From positions 1 to 64,000 of the forward strand of contig NZ_AP025301.1 in assembly GCF_036492425.1 (NCBI RefSeq): a stretch of 64,000 nt of DNA, written 5' to 3'. A program made the translations under genes and the position numbers. Position 1 is the first letter of the stretch; each line of letters begins with the position of its first letter. Below, one piece after another: positions 36,686-45,802 of the stretch. The DNA is from Persicobacter psychrovividus. GTDB taxonomy: Bacteria; Bacteroidota; Bacteroidia; Cytophagales; Cyclobacteriaceae. The notes under the pieces are model-generated. The model worked only from the letters and a program-made list of their open reading frames with translations, made no database searches and had not been told where the DNA came from.

Positions 36686-37390
36686 TCAGCATGGAAGCTT
36701 GTTCCGCAATGGGGGGTAGATTACGCTCGCTGTTAAATTAAGAGAGATATCGCTGTAGCGACGTAACTTTTTACGTTCAGTATAATGCTGATTTGAATGG
36801 AGCTTTATAAGTTATTTGAATTGTTGTATAAGACATCATAGAGTATACCTGTGTACGCGGTAAAATTCGGGATTGATTCCCCTTAAACCCTTAATTTAAT
36901 GGCAGTGGGAGAGGACTAAAATCCTGTTCACTCCTCCTATTTGCGTGGGCTTTTGAAGCATGCTGAAAAGAACAGAAGGGTGGGGTAGGAACAATCGACA
37001 AAGATGTGGTCTATGCCAAGGGACTTGAGTTGATTGGGTAAAACAATGCCAACCTGAAATAGGAGACCTTTGCAGGAAAGGCAAGGTTCGACCCTGTAAT
37101 ACTTTAGCCATTTTGATTGCTGTCCTGTTGGGTGGATCATAACTTGGTGCCTCAGAAGAATAAGCCCGCATTGCCGAAGTAAAATTCGGATGTGACTTCT
37201 CCAACAACTCACATTATACCAAATTTTTTTGAACGTCTTACGGCTTATTTAGAGCTTTAGGGCAATTTTCCGATGGCTCATCCGGTCTGCGGTATGACCG
37301 CAGAATGGGCTCTTTTTGGGTGTTTATCGTTACCATTTCGATTGGTAGGTGGTACTTTTAATTGGTGGTGACAGCCCCTTTAATCCCTTG
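36686..37390. other. Non-coding or decayed region after parB
   Basis: No intact gene. A possible decayed frame at about 36985-37110 reads VGTIDKDVVYAKGLELIG with stops afterwards; I do not recognise it. A hairpin TCTGCGGT-ATG-ACCGCAGA lies at 37286-37304. The boundary between plasmid backbone and the sulfatase island falls here. Confidence 0.5.
37286..37304. repeat. Perfect hairpin
   Basis: TCTGCGGT / ACCGCAGA with an ATG loop, followed by GGGCTCTTTTTGGG, possibly an old terminator. Confidence 0.5.
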
Positions 37391-37566
37391 GTAGTCCCCA
37401 AACGAAATCTACTGCCGAAGGAGTAGAAAATGTGATTGTATCCCTGTATGATAAGGGGGGCGTTTCTGATATTGAAGAGTAAATGCGTGATATATACGGC
37501 TTCAACATTTCAGAATCGATCATTAACCGCATAACTGATGCTATCAATGCAGACATCACTCATGGT
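37391..37566 (+). pseudogene. IS256-family (Mutator) transposase relic
   Basis: Reads VIVSLYDKGGVSDIEE-stop-MRDIYGFNISESIINRITDA, matching the conserved IS256 segment ISLYxxGxSxxDIxxxLxxxYGxxxSxxxISxITD. The stop is TAA where Gln (CAA) is expected. Only about 60 residues remain; both ends are lost. Confidence 0.75.
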
Positions 37567-37920
37567 TAGTGCTCTTATAAATAATAATGCAAAAGATTGC
37601 TATTTTTATAATTAGATTTTAATTTAAGCCCAATAACTAACATTAACCCTTTATACCCTCTCCTTAATTAGTCTGTATTCATTCCCTAAATAGTCTAAAT
37701 CCTTAGAGGTAAGAGAAATCCTGATTTGATTTATAAAAACATAAATATTTTTATTCGTCAGCATCTCTGCCATCAGTTTTTGCCCACACAGTGGGCATCA
37801 ATAACAATAATACTGATAATAATCAAGCATATTAAGTCTGTATGATAGTAATGGCAAAATGAGCTATTTTTTTATCAGATCAAGATATTTTACAACCGAA
37901 CAAACCAAACCTTTTACACA

Positions 37921-39459
37921 ATGAAAAACCTATTTTCATTTTTAACCTTATGGGCAGCTACCCTGATGACTTTTCAGGTAAGCGCTCAAAAGAAGCCCAA
38001 TATCCTGGTGATTTGGGGGGACGATATTGGCATTCACAATATTAGTACTTACAATCATGGCGTGATGGGCTACAAAACGCCAAACATCGATCGATTAGCC
38101 AAGGAAGGTGCCTTTTTTACCGATCATTATGCTCAACAAAGCTGTACGGCTGGACGCGCCGCTTTTGCAATGGGTCAACATCCTTTCCGTACCGGAATGT
38201 TAACGATCGGAATGCCTGGTTCCTCACATGGTATTCCTGATTGGACACCAACGATTGCTGATTTACTGAAAGAGCAAGGCTATGTGACGGCTCAACATGG
38301 TAAAAATCACTTTGGCGATAGGGATAAACATTTACCTACTGCTCACGGATTTGATCAATTTTATGGTAATCTTTATCACCTCAATGCTGAGGAAGAGCCT
38401 GAGACTTATTACTACCCTAAGGACCCTGCTTTTAAGAAAAAGTACGGACCGCGTGGAGTGATTAAGTCCACTGCTGATGGACCTGTACAAGATACGGGCC
38501 CATTGACTAAAAAACGAATGGAAACGGCTGACAATGAGTTTTTGGATGCCACGATTGATTTTATGGAAAATGCACATGATGAGGGGAAGCCATTTTTTAT
38601 CTGGCACAACTCCACACGTATGCATGTTTGGACGCACCTATCAGATCAATGGAAGGGTAAATCTGGGGTTGGTCTTTATGCTGATGGTATGCTCGACCAT
38701 GACGATCAAGTCGGAAAACTATTGGATAAACTTGATCAGCTGGGTATTGCAGAAAACACCATCGTTATTTATTCAACTGATAATGGTGCTGAAAAAGTAT
38801 CCTGGCCCGATGGGGGAACCTCTCCTTTCCATGGGGAAAAGGGAACAACCAACGAAGGTGGCTTCCGTGTTCCACAATTGGTCCGCTGGCCGGGGGTGAT
38901 TGAGCCCGGAACGATATTTAATGAGATCATGTCGCATGAGGATTGGATTCCGACCCTTATGGCTGCAGTTGGTGAGCCAAAGATTGTTGATAAACTTAAG
39001 AAAGGATATCGTGCCAATGGCAAGGATTTTAAAGTTCACCTGGATGGGCATAACTTCTTACCTTATCTCAAAGGAGAACAGGAAAAAGGTCCTCGGGAAA
39101 CGATTTTTTATTTCTCAGCAAATGGGGAGTTGAATGCTGTGCGCTGGGGAGACTTCAAAGCTACCTTTGCTACAATGGAAGGCGATATTTCAACTACCCA
39201 AAGACTTACACCAAACTGGCCAATCATTACGCATTTGCGTGCTGACCCCTATGAGACAATGGACAAGGAGTCTTCGATGTACTTAAAATGGTATGCCGAT
39301 AACATGTGGCTGTTTGTTCCAATACAAGAGAAGATTGCAGATTTTATGGGAAGTATTCCCGATTACCCTTTTCAGGAAGGCTCTTACCTTAATGCCAGTG
39401 GCATAACAGGTAAAAACCTGCAATTAGAGATGCGTTTGAAAGCTTTAGAGCAAAAATAA
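37921..39459 (+). CDS. Secreted arylsulfatase-type sulfatase (sulfatase 1)
   Basis: 512 residues with a signal peptide (MKNLFSFLTLWAATLMTFQV, SAQ) and the alkaline-phosphatase-fold sulfatase domain. Metal ligands at KPNILVIWGDDIG (Asp pair near residue 35); active-site motif SCTAGRAAFAMGQHPFRTGM, a Cys-type CxAxR signature whose Cys must be oxidised to formylglycine; GKNHFGDRD and NGAEKVSWPDGG later. Hydrolyses sulfate esters, in marine Bacteroidota mostly on algal polysaccharides; the actual substrate is unknown. No formylglycine-generating enzyme is in the window. It is closely similar to sulfatase 2 at 48015 (shared FYGNLYHLNAEEEPE and DTGPLTKKRMET). Followed by a terminator. Confidence 0.92.
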   Translation: MKNLFSFLTLWAATLMTFQVSAQKKPNILVIWGDDIGIHNISTYNHGVMGYKTPNIDRLAKEGAFFTDHYAQQSCTAGRAAFAMGQHPFRTGMLTIGMPGSSHGIPDWTPTIADLLKEQGYVTAQHGKNHFGDRDKHLPTAHGFDQFYGNLYHLNAEEEPETYYYPKDPAFKKKYGPRGVIKSTADGPVQDTGPLTKKRMETADNEFLDATIDFMENAHDEGKPFFIWHNSTRMHVWTHLSDQWKGKSGVGLYADGMLDHDDQVGKLLDKLDQLGIAENTIVIYSTDNGAEKVSWPDGGTSPFHGEKGTTNEGGFRVPQLVRWPGVIEPGTIFNEIMSHEDWIPTLMAAVGEPKIVDKLKKGYRANGKDFKVHLDGHNFLPYLKGEQEKGPRETIFYFSANGELNAVRWGDFKATFATMEGDISTTQRLTPNWPIITHLRADPYETMDKESSMYLKWYADNMWLFVPIQEKIADFMGSIPDYPFQEGSYLNASGITGKNLQLEMRLKALEQK

Positions 39460-39467
39460 ATGAAAAT

Positions 39468-39508
39468 AGAAAAGGCTACCTCCTTCTGGAATTAGCCTTT
39501 TCTTTTGT
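39468..39508 (+). terminator. Intrinsic terminator after sulfatase 1
   Basis: Stem AGAAAAGGCTA / TAGCCTTTTCT, 14-nt loop, then TTTTG. Confidence 0.8.
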
Positions 39509-39633
39509 CCCAATTCGGTTATTTCTGCGCCTTTTTATCCCAAATCACACTATTAGATTATCCTATCTAATAAAACATTTCCTTGTTGGGAATTTGTAGT
39601 TTCACTCAAAAAATCATCCCCCCAGATATCAAT

Positions 39634-40653
39634 ATGAAAAAGTCCATTTGCTATCATTCCATCGTCTGCTGTATATTTTATCTATTGGTCGGGTGCTCAG
39701 ACGACGCCGCAAACCGCAACGATCTTACACAGACCGACCCGCTACCTTCCTGGAATGAAGGAAAAACCAAGTCGGCTATCATTGATTTTGTAGATCGGGC
39801 AACCGACCCTGAACATCAGGACTTTATAGCCATTGAGGACCGGATTGCTACCTTTGATAACGATGGGAATTTGTGGTCGGAGCAACCGATGTATTTTCAA
39901 TTGCTTTTTACCATTGATAGGGTGAAAGCAATGGCTGGACAACACCCAGAATGGAAAGAAGAGCAACCTTTTAAAGCCGTTTTGGAAGATGATATCCCTA
40001 CCTTGCTCTCTTTGGAGCATAAGGATTTGTTTAAACTGTTGATGGCTACCCACGCCGGCATAACAACAACAGCGTTCAATCAGGAAGTAAAAAAATGGAT
40101 GAAATTCAGCAAGCACCCAAGGTTTAATCAGCCTTACACAGAGTTGGTTTATCAGCCGATGCTTGAGTTGATGCAGTTTCTTCGTTCGAAGGATTTTCAG
40201 GTTTTTATTGTTTCTGGCGGTGGCGTGGACTTTATGCGAGCGTGGGTAACAGATGTTTATGGCATCCCTTCTTATCAGGTGGTTGGGAGCAGCATGGCAA
40301 GTAAATTTGAAGAAAGCCAAGGGCGAGTAGTTATCAATAAGGTAGCTAAGATTGATTTTATTGATGATAAGGAGGGCAAGCCTGTTGGTATTCACAAATT
40401 TATTGGCAAACGCCCCGTATTCGCTTCGGGGAATTCAGATGGAGATTTGCAAATGATGCAATACACGGCAGCGGGTGAAGGCAGTCGATTTATGCTTTAC
40501 CTCCATCATACTGATGGTAAACGAGAATGGGCATATGACCGGAATTCATCGATTGGCAAACTGGATAAAGGATTGGATGAGGCGAAAAAACACAACTGGA
40601 CAGTCATTGATATGGCCAAAGACTGGCGTGTAATTTACCCTTTCGAACAATAG
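39634..40653 (+). CDS. HAD-superfamily phosphatase-like lipoprotein
   Basis: 339 residues from ATG 39634 (MKKSICYHSIVCCIFYLLVG, C); the upstream ATG at 39583 would put 17 extra residues before the signal. The lipobox LVGC predicts anchoring to a membrane. HAD motifs: I in RIATFDNDGNLWSEQP (DxDGN), II in VFIVSGGGVDFMRAW, III/IV in VFASGNSDGDLQMMQY. It would hydrolyse a phosphoester or phosphoanhydride outside the cytoplasm. Homologues often lie beside sulfatases in marine bacteria (my recollection). It opens the run leading to moxR; 67 bp separate them. Confidence 0.85.
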   Translation: MKKSICYHSIVCCIFYLLVGCSDDAANRNDLTQTDPLPSWNEGKTKSAIIDFVDRATDPEHQDFIAIEDRIATFDNDGNLWSEQPMYFQLLFTIDRVKAMAGQHPEWKEEQPFKAVLEDDIPTLLSLEHKDLFKLLMATHAGITTTAFNQEVKKWMKFSKHPRFNQPYTELVYQPMLELMQFLRSKDFQVFIVSGGGVDFMRAWVTDVYGIPSYQVVGSSMASKFEESQGRVVINKVAKIDFIDDKEGKPVGIHKFIGKRPVFASGNSDGDLQMMQYTAAGEGSRFMLYLHHTDGKREWAYDRNSSIGKLDKGLDEAKKHNWTVIDMAKDWRVIYPFEQ

Positions 40654-40720
40654 TTCTTTTACACCAGCAAGCCCTCCAATCACAAAAAACAATAAGCATT
40701 AGCCTAACTATAAATATCAT

Positions 40721-41683
40721 ATGAGTTCATCTCTTAAACAAGTTCAAACCATTATCAGTCGAATCAACCAGTCAATCATTGGGCAGGAAGCGATAGTGGA
40801 AAAAATTATGGTCGCTCTTTTGGCCGATGGGAACCTACTGTTGGAAGGGCTCCCGGGTCTTGCCAAGACTCGGGCAGTAAAGAGTCTATCCAAAGAGCTA
40901 AAAGTGAGCTTATCTCGTATTCAATTTACTCCCGATTTACTGCCCTCTGATATTACGGGCACGGAGATTTATCAACCAGATGCCGAGCAGGCCTTTACAT
41001 TTAAGCAAGGACCGATATTCGCCAATCTTATCTTAGCCGATGAGATCAATAGAGCGCCAGCAAAGGTACAGGCTGCCCTGCTTGAGGCAATGGAAGAACG
41101 GCAAACCACCGTATCTGGAAAAACATATGAGATGCAACCACTTTTTATGGTGATGGCAACACAGAATCCGGTAGATCAAGAAGGCACCTATCCGCTTCCT
41201 GAGGCGCAGATGGATCGTTTCTTAATGAAGGTTATTATTGATTATCCAAATCCTGAATCAGAAAAACAATTGTTAAGATTGGTACGCAATGAGGCAAAAG
41301 GAGCGGTTCAAACAGAAGAACCCTTTGAACAGCAATTGATCTTTAACGCACGTAAAGAGATTCAAGCCATCGAGGTATCTGAAGCAGTCGAACAATACAT
41401 GGTAGACTTGGTCTTTGCCACCCGAAGACCAGAAAAATACAGCGAACAACTTGCCAAGTGGATAGATTTTGGCGCCAGCCCAAGAGGGACGATTGCTTTG
41501 GATAAATGCGCCAGAGCCGTCGCATGGCTTAGAGGGCGGCAGTACGTTACGCCCAATGATGTGCGTGAAGTCATCAAAGAGGTTTTAAGACACCGGATGA
41601 TTTTAAGTTATGAAGCAAGTGCGCACCGAGTGGATACCGATCAGGTGATTGATGAAATCCTTCAAGTTGTTGCCGTAATATAA
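40721..41683 (+). CDS. moxR: MoxR-family AAA+ ATPase
   Basis: 320 residues. Walker A GLPGLAKT at about 43-50, pre-sensor QFTPDLLPSDITGTEIY, Walker B NLILADEINRAPAKVQAALL at 102-121, MEERQTTVSGKTYEM, sensor 1 VMATQNPVDQEGTYPLPEAQ, MDRFLMK and a C-terminal lid (IDFGASPRGTIALDKCARAV). MoxR proteins act as chaperones that, with VWA proteins, help mature or insert metal into partner enzymes. It heads a gapless group DUF58-DUF4381-BatA-BatB/C-BatD. All catalytic residues are present. Confidence 0.93.
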   Translation: MSSSLKQVQTIISRINQSIIGQEAIVEKIMVALLADGNLLLEGLPGLAKTRAVKSLSKELKVSLSRIQFTPDLLPSDITGTEIYQPDAEQAFTFKQGPIFANLILADEINRAPAKVQAALLEAMEERQTTVSGKTYEMQPLFMVMATQNPVDQEGTYPLPEAQMDRFLMKVIIDYPNPESEKQLLRLVRNEAKGAVQTEEPFEQQLIFNARKEIQAIEVSEAVEQYMVDLVFATRRPEKYSEQLAKWIDFGASPRGTIALDKCARAVAWLRGRQYVTPNDVREVIKEVLRHRMILSYEASAHRVDTDQVIDEILQVVAVI

Positions 41684-41693
41684 TCCTACCCTA

Positions 41694-42614
41694 ATGGATA
41701 TTCCCAAAGAAGTAGCTGTTGAGCTGATTGATTTATTAAGGTTAGAGTATTCGTCCACTGCATTTAGTCTATTACCCCAACAGGCGGTCTTCAGTATTTT
41801 GGCAGGACAGCACGCCTCTAAATTAAGAGGGCGTGGACTTGACTTTGCAGAGGTTAGACAATATGTGGCAGGTGATGATATCAGGACGATCGACTGGAAG
41901 GTAACCGCACGCACTAAAACAGCACATACCAAGGTGTTTCATGAAGAAAAGGAACGGCCTGCCTTGGTGGTGCTTGATCAATCTTCCTCCATGTTCTTCG
42001 CCTCCGAGGGCTCAATGAAATCGGTTGTCGCCGCCCAAATTGCCGCTATTGCAGGCTTTAAGGTGCTTAAGGCTGGGGATAGAATTGGCGGATTGGTATT
42101 TGATGATGAACAATTCGAAAGTATAAAGCCTAAGCGAAATCGTCAGGCTTTGTTGCATTTTCTTGAAGTGGTGGTGCGAAAAAATCAACAGTTGATAAAT
42201 AATACCCATGCTTCCCCGCCCTCGGGTTTCATTAACCAAGCTCTTTTCAAAGCCAATAATATGATTACCCATGATCATGTTGTTTTGGTCATCAGTGATT
42301 TAAAACACCTTGATGAAAAGGGGCAGGAATACCTTATCAAAATGGCAAGGCATAATGATGTTATTGTAGCGTTAATTTATGACCCTATGGAGTTTGCTCT
42401 TCCGGAATTGAAAATACCTTTTGTGGACCGGTTTAGGATGCAAATTGTCGCTGAGGATTCGGAGTCTATCCGACAAAAATTCAATAGGTCAACACAGCAA
42501 CAGCGTACCAATCAATTGGAATTTTTATCTAAGCATGGGATTCCTGTGATGGAGTTTAATACCGCAAGAAGCATTGACGAACAGGTAAAAGAAATTTTCG
42601 GAAAAAGATACTAA
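41694..42614 (+). CDS. DUF58 protein (MoxR partner, VWA-like)
   Basis: 306 residues. DUF58 signature GRGLDFAEVRQYVAGDDIRT, IDWKVTART near residues 47-74, then a VWA-like fold with MIDAS motif VVLDQSSSMFF (DxSxS, about 95-99). DUF58 proteins are nearly always encoded after moxR and are proposed to bind it through a metal-dependent adhesion site. No signal or TM helix: cytoplasmic. The 10-bp gap from moxR supports co-transcription. Confidence 0.9.
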   Translation: MDIPKEVAVELIDLLRLEYSSTAFSLLPQQAVFSILAGQHASKLRGRGLDFAEVRQYVAGDDIRTIDWKVTARTKTAHTKVFHEEKERPALVVLDQSSSMFFASEGSMKSVVAAQIAAIAGFKVLKAGDRIGGLVFDDEQFESIKPKRNRQALLHFLEVVVRKNQQLINNTHASPPSGFINQALFKANNMITHDHVVLVISDLKHLDEKGQEYLIKMARHNDVIVALIYDPMEFALPELKIPFVDRFRMQIVAEDSESIRQKFNRSTQQQRTNQLEFLSKHGIPVMEFNTARSIDEQVKEIFGKRY

Positions 42615-42618
42615 GTGT

Positions 42619-43098
42619 ATGCAGGATTATGAAAATATCAATATCGGGAGCTTGATGGAACCAGCGACCATCCCCTTCACTTTTGATGCTCCAGCTTGGT
42701 CGGTATTATGGATTTGCTTATTTGTAACAGCGATATCATTAATTCTAAGGCTTATCAAACAGTACAAAAAAAGACAATACCGCAGAGAAGCTGTGCGCCA
42801 GATTGAAAATATTTTTCAGGGAGGTTTTACTGAAGATCAAATGATTTTTAGGCTGGCACTTATTCTCAAACAGGTATCTGTGCTGAGTTATGGGAGAGAA
42901 CAGGTGGGGATGTTAGATGGGCACCAATGGTTTGATTTTCTTTCAAAAAGAAATCATCAACAGCCGGTCTTCGAACCAACTTCCCAAAGTGTATTCATTG
43001 AACAACTCTATAAGGGGAAGCATACAAACATTGACCAGCAGACCCTTTTGGATTTTAAAAAAAGTGCCATTAAATGGATAAAAAATCACCATGTTTGA
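42619..43098 (+). CDS. DUF4381-like membrane protein
   Basis: 159 residues. One TM helix near residues 27-46 (SVLWICLFVTAISLILRLIK), then a basic helical domain (KKRQYRREAVRQIENIFQGG, YGREQVGMLDGHQWFDFLSK) ending in KKSAIKWIKNHHV. The length, single N-terminal TM and place between DUF58 and the first VWA protein match DUF4381 of moxR operons. It overlaps batA by 8 bp. Role unknown; probably an assembly factor for the VWA proteins. Confidence 0.75.
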   Translation: MQDYENINIGSLMEPATIPFTFDAPAWSVLWICLFVTAISLILRLIKQYKKRQYRREAVRQIENIFQGGFTEDQMIFRLALILKQVSVLSYGREQVGMLDGHQWFDFLSKRNHQQPVFEPTSQSVFIEQLYKGKHTNIDQQTLLDFKKSAIKWIKNHHV

Positions 43099-44068
43099 AT
43101 TTGCGAATCCCTGGGTAGTGGTCTTGCTTCCGTTACCTCTTTTCATTTACTGGTTACTTCCTCCCATGCACCAACGTTCTGATGCGGTGGTAATCTCTTT
43201 TATGGAACATCTCGAAATTGCTACAGGCAAACAAAAGAAGCGCAGTGCATGGGTTGCGCGTCGTTCAATCGCACAGTGGCTGGGACTCTCTTTGGCCTGG
43301 ATCAGCATTCTACTTGCTTTGGCTAAGCCACAGATTGTTGGCAAGCCAGAAATGAAAGTGAAAACCGCAAGGAGCCTTTTGGTGGCAGCCGATATTTCCC
43401 ATAGCATGGATACCCGAGATTGGGTAGTGGATAATGAAAGACTTTCCAGATGGGAGGCTATCAAGCGGTTAATGGGCGAGTTTATTGAGAAAAGAGATGG
43501 AGATCGTCTTTCATTAGTGTTTTTTGGTACCGAAGCCTACTTGCAAACCCCATTCACCACTGAAGTGAAGGTGGTTAGGTGGTTTCTTGATGAAACAGAG
43601 GTCGGCATGGCAGGCCAAATGACCAGCATAGGTAAAGCCATTGGTTTTGGTATGAAAATGTTTGAGAGCGATACGCTTGAGCAAAAAGTCATGCTTTTGT
43701 TGACTGATGGGCGAGATGGAGGCAAAGGAATCTCTCCCTTGGATGCGGCCTATTTAGCAAAAGCTGACAGTGTGAAAATTTATACCATAGGAATCGGCAA
43801 TCCGGATTTACCTGGAACCGACCTTGATGAAGAAAGCCTAAAGCAAATCAGTGAAATTACGGGTGGTAAATATTTCAGGGCAATGGATCAACAGCAGTTG
43901 GCGGCTATTTATTCAACCCTTGATCAACTTGAACCAATGGAATTTGAAGAGGAAGAGGCCAAGCCAATCACCTCATTGTATTATTATCCTTTGATCGCGG
44001 CATTGCTGATTGGTCTGGTACTCCTGTCGTTCAGGGTTTTATATTCTATGGTCAACCTAAAAAAATAA
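43091..44068 (+). CDS. batA: VWA-domain membrane protein BatA-like
   Basis: 325 residues. N-terminal TM (VVVLLPLPLFIYWLLPP), second TM (AQWLGLSLAWISILLALAKP), VWA domain with an intact MIDAS (LLVAADISHSMDTRDW, DxSxS at 101-105; LLLTDGRDGGKG), and a C-terminal TM (YYYPLIAALLIGLVLLSFRV). The VWA domain faces the periplasm and would bind a metal-coordinated partner. Related BatA proteins in Bacteroides are linked to aerotolerance. The sequence between motifs (GQMTSIGKAIGFGMKMF) carries the MIDAS Thr. Confidence 0.88.
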   Translation: MFEFANPWVVVLLPLPLFIYWLLPPMHQRSDAVVISFMEHLEIATGKQKKRSAWVARRSIAQWLGLSLAWISILLALAKPQIVGKPEMKVKTARSLLVAADISHSMDTRDWVVDNERLSRWEAIKRLMGEFIEKRDGDRLSLVFFGTEAYLQTPFTTEVKVVRWFLDETEVGMAGQMTSIGKAIGFGMKMFESDTLEQKVMLLLTDGRDGGKGISPLDAAYLAKADSVKIYTIGIGNPDLPGTDLDEESLKQISEITGGKYFRAMDQQQLAAIYSTLDQLEPMEFEEEEAKPITSLYYYPLIAALLIGLVLLSFRVLYSMVNLKK

Positions 44069-44071
44069 AAG

Positions 44072-45802
44072 ATGGAACAATGGCTAAATATTGATTGGGA
44101 TCATTTCCATTTTATAAGGGTAGAATGGTTATGGTTGTTGGTGCCTTTTTTTGGGGTTTTTATCTTCTCTTTTTTTGGATTTAAGACCAAACACAGCTGG
44201 AAAAAAGCCATTGCCAAGCATTTGCGTCCGTACGTTATTCAAAAAGGAAACAAATACAGTTTTTTAGCTCCTTTGAGCTTATTTTTTGGTTTTGGCTTAT
44301 TGTCCATTATTGCTATTGCAGGTCCAGCGTGGGAAAAAGAAGAAATTCCAGGAGCCAAAAGTGAAGCCATTTTATTAATTGGCATGGATGTGTCTTTATC
44401 CATGATGGTTGAAGATGTCTCCCCCAATCGTCTTGAGCGAGCCAAGCTTAAAATCAAGGATTTACTTGATGCTAATCCCCGCGCACGTGTAGGTCTTTTT
44501 GCTTATTCAGGATTAGCATTTCCAGTGATTGCCCCATGCAAAGATTATCAATTGATTAAGCATCAGTTGGCTGCATTGAACCCTGGAGTAATGCCTGTAC
44601 AGGGAACAGAGCTCGAAAATGCCCTGTTGTTATCGAGTAGGATATTTTCCCGATCTGAGGCACCTTCAACCCTTTTGCTCGTTACCGATAATATAGAAAA
44701 GCAGCAGGCAAATCAGCTGTTACAGTATGTAGATTCGACAAATCATAAGATAGAATTGATGACTTTAGCAAGTCTTCAAGGAGGTAGAGTCCCCAAAAGC
44801 AAAAATAGATACTTTACAGAAAATGGAGCGTACGTTATCTCCAAATTGAACTCTGAAGAGCTCTTCCGCTTGCAGCAACATAATCGAATTAATGTTACTC
44901 CTATAACCTTGGACAATACCGATGTGAACGACCTTGCTGAAGAAATTCGCAATCATCTCATCTTCATAGCTGATAGTGAATTAAGTGAGGAACAATGGCA
45001 AGATAACGGGTACTTGTTGGTGTGGGTGGTAGCATTAATGTTTGTTTTTTGGTTCAGAAAAGGATGGATGATCCAGTGGTGTGCGTTTTTTGTCCTTTTC
45101 TCTTCTTGTGATCATAAGGACTTAAGTTGGGATGATCTATGGTATACTGCCGACTATCAGGCGCAAAAATTAATGGATAGCCGAGATTATGAGGCTGCCG
45201 CCGAACAATTTATTTCCCAACCTCATAAAGGGGTAGCATATTATAAAGCCGGAGATTACGGTGCTGCAATAGAGGTTTTCCGTCAGGATTCTTCTGCCCA
45301 GTCATTGTATAATTTGGCTTTGGCATATGCAGCCGACAGTCAGTTTGAAAAAGCGCAGGAGGCTTTTCTACTGTCAGCATCCATGGACCCTGATAATGTT
45401 GCTATTCAAGAAAGTTTACAGGCGACTGAAAACATTTTGCAACAGATTGATTCTTTACGAAAGCAGCAGCCACAACAAGCTATTTCCCTTCAGGAGCCTG
45501 AAAAAAAAGAGCCTCTAAAAGAACGTAAAGCGCAAAGTGAAGATGAAGAATTAAGTTCAGATACAGAAGTTGATGAATTGCCGCAAGATGGCAACCGAGT
45601 AACGGACATCGTTGAAACAGGCATTAGAAAAGCAGAAGAAATGGATCAACCTTCTGATGCTCCACTCCCTCAGATGGGCGCTTCACAAGATATCTTGTTG
45701 AGAGAAATTTCTGCTGATCCTGCCGAATTTTTAAAACGTCGATTCAAGTACCAACAACAAAAGTATTACCCATCCTTCCCTAAACCGAAACAGTCATGGT
45801 AA
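44072..45802 (+). CDS. batB: VWA-TPR membrane protein, BatB/BatC fusion
   Basis: 576 residues. TM helices near 20-36 and 66-83, VWA domain with MIDAS LLIGMDVSLSMMVEDVSPNR (106-110) and LLVTDNIEKQQ, a TM near 313-330 (LLVWVVALMFVFWFRKGWMI), then TPR-like helices (DYEAAAEQFISQPHKGVAYY, KAGDYGAAIEVFRQDSSAQS, LYNLALAYAADSQFEKAQEA) and a charged tail (KKEPLKERKAQSEDEELSSD). In Bacteroides BatB and BatC are separate; here they are one protein. Starts 4 bp after batA and overlaps batD by 7 bp. Confidence 0.88.
   Translation: MEQWLNIDWDHFHFIRVEWLWLLVPFFGVFIFSFFGFKTKHSWKKAIAKHLRPYVIQKGNKYSFLAPLSLFFGFGLLSIIAIAGPAWEKEEIPGAKSEAILLIGMDVSLSMMVEDVSPNRLERAKLKIKDLLDANPRARVGLFAYSGLAFPVIAPCKDYQLIKHQLAALNPGVMPVQGTELENALLLSSRIFSRSEAPSTLLLVTDNIEKQQANQLLQYVDSTNHKIELMTLASLQGGRVPKSKNRYFTENGAYVISKLNSEELFRLQQHNRINVTPITLDNTDVNDLAEEIRNHLIFIADSELSEEQWQDNGYLLVWVVALMFVFWFRKGWMIQWCAFFVLFSSCDHKDLSWDDLWYTADYQAQKLMDSRDYEAAAEQFISQPHKGVAYYKAGDYGAAIEVFRQDSSAQSLYNLALAYAADSQFEKAQEAFLLSASMDPDNVAIQESLQATENILQQIDSLRKQQPQQAISLQEPEKKEPLKERKAQSEDEELSSDTEVDELPQDGNRVTDIVETGIRKAEEMDQPSDAPLPQMGASQDILLREISADPAEFLKRRFKYQQQKYYPSFPKPKQSW

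Noticed and set aside
36896-37212. Leftward frames of about 90-100 codons
   Set aside because: No conserved motif, no ribosome site, overlapping frames of equal quality; the region looks decayed.
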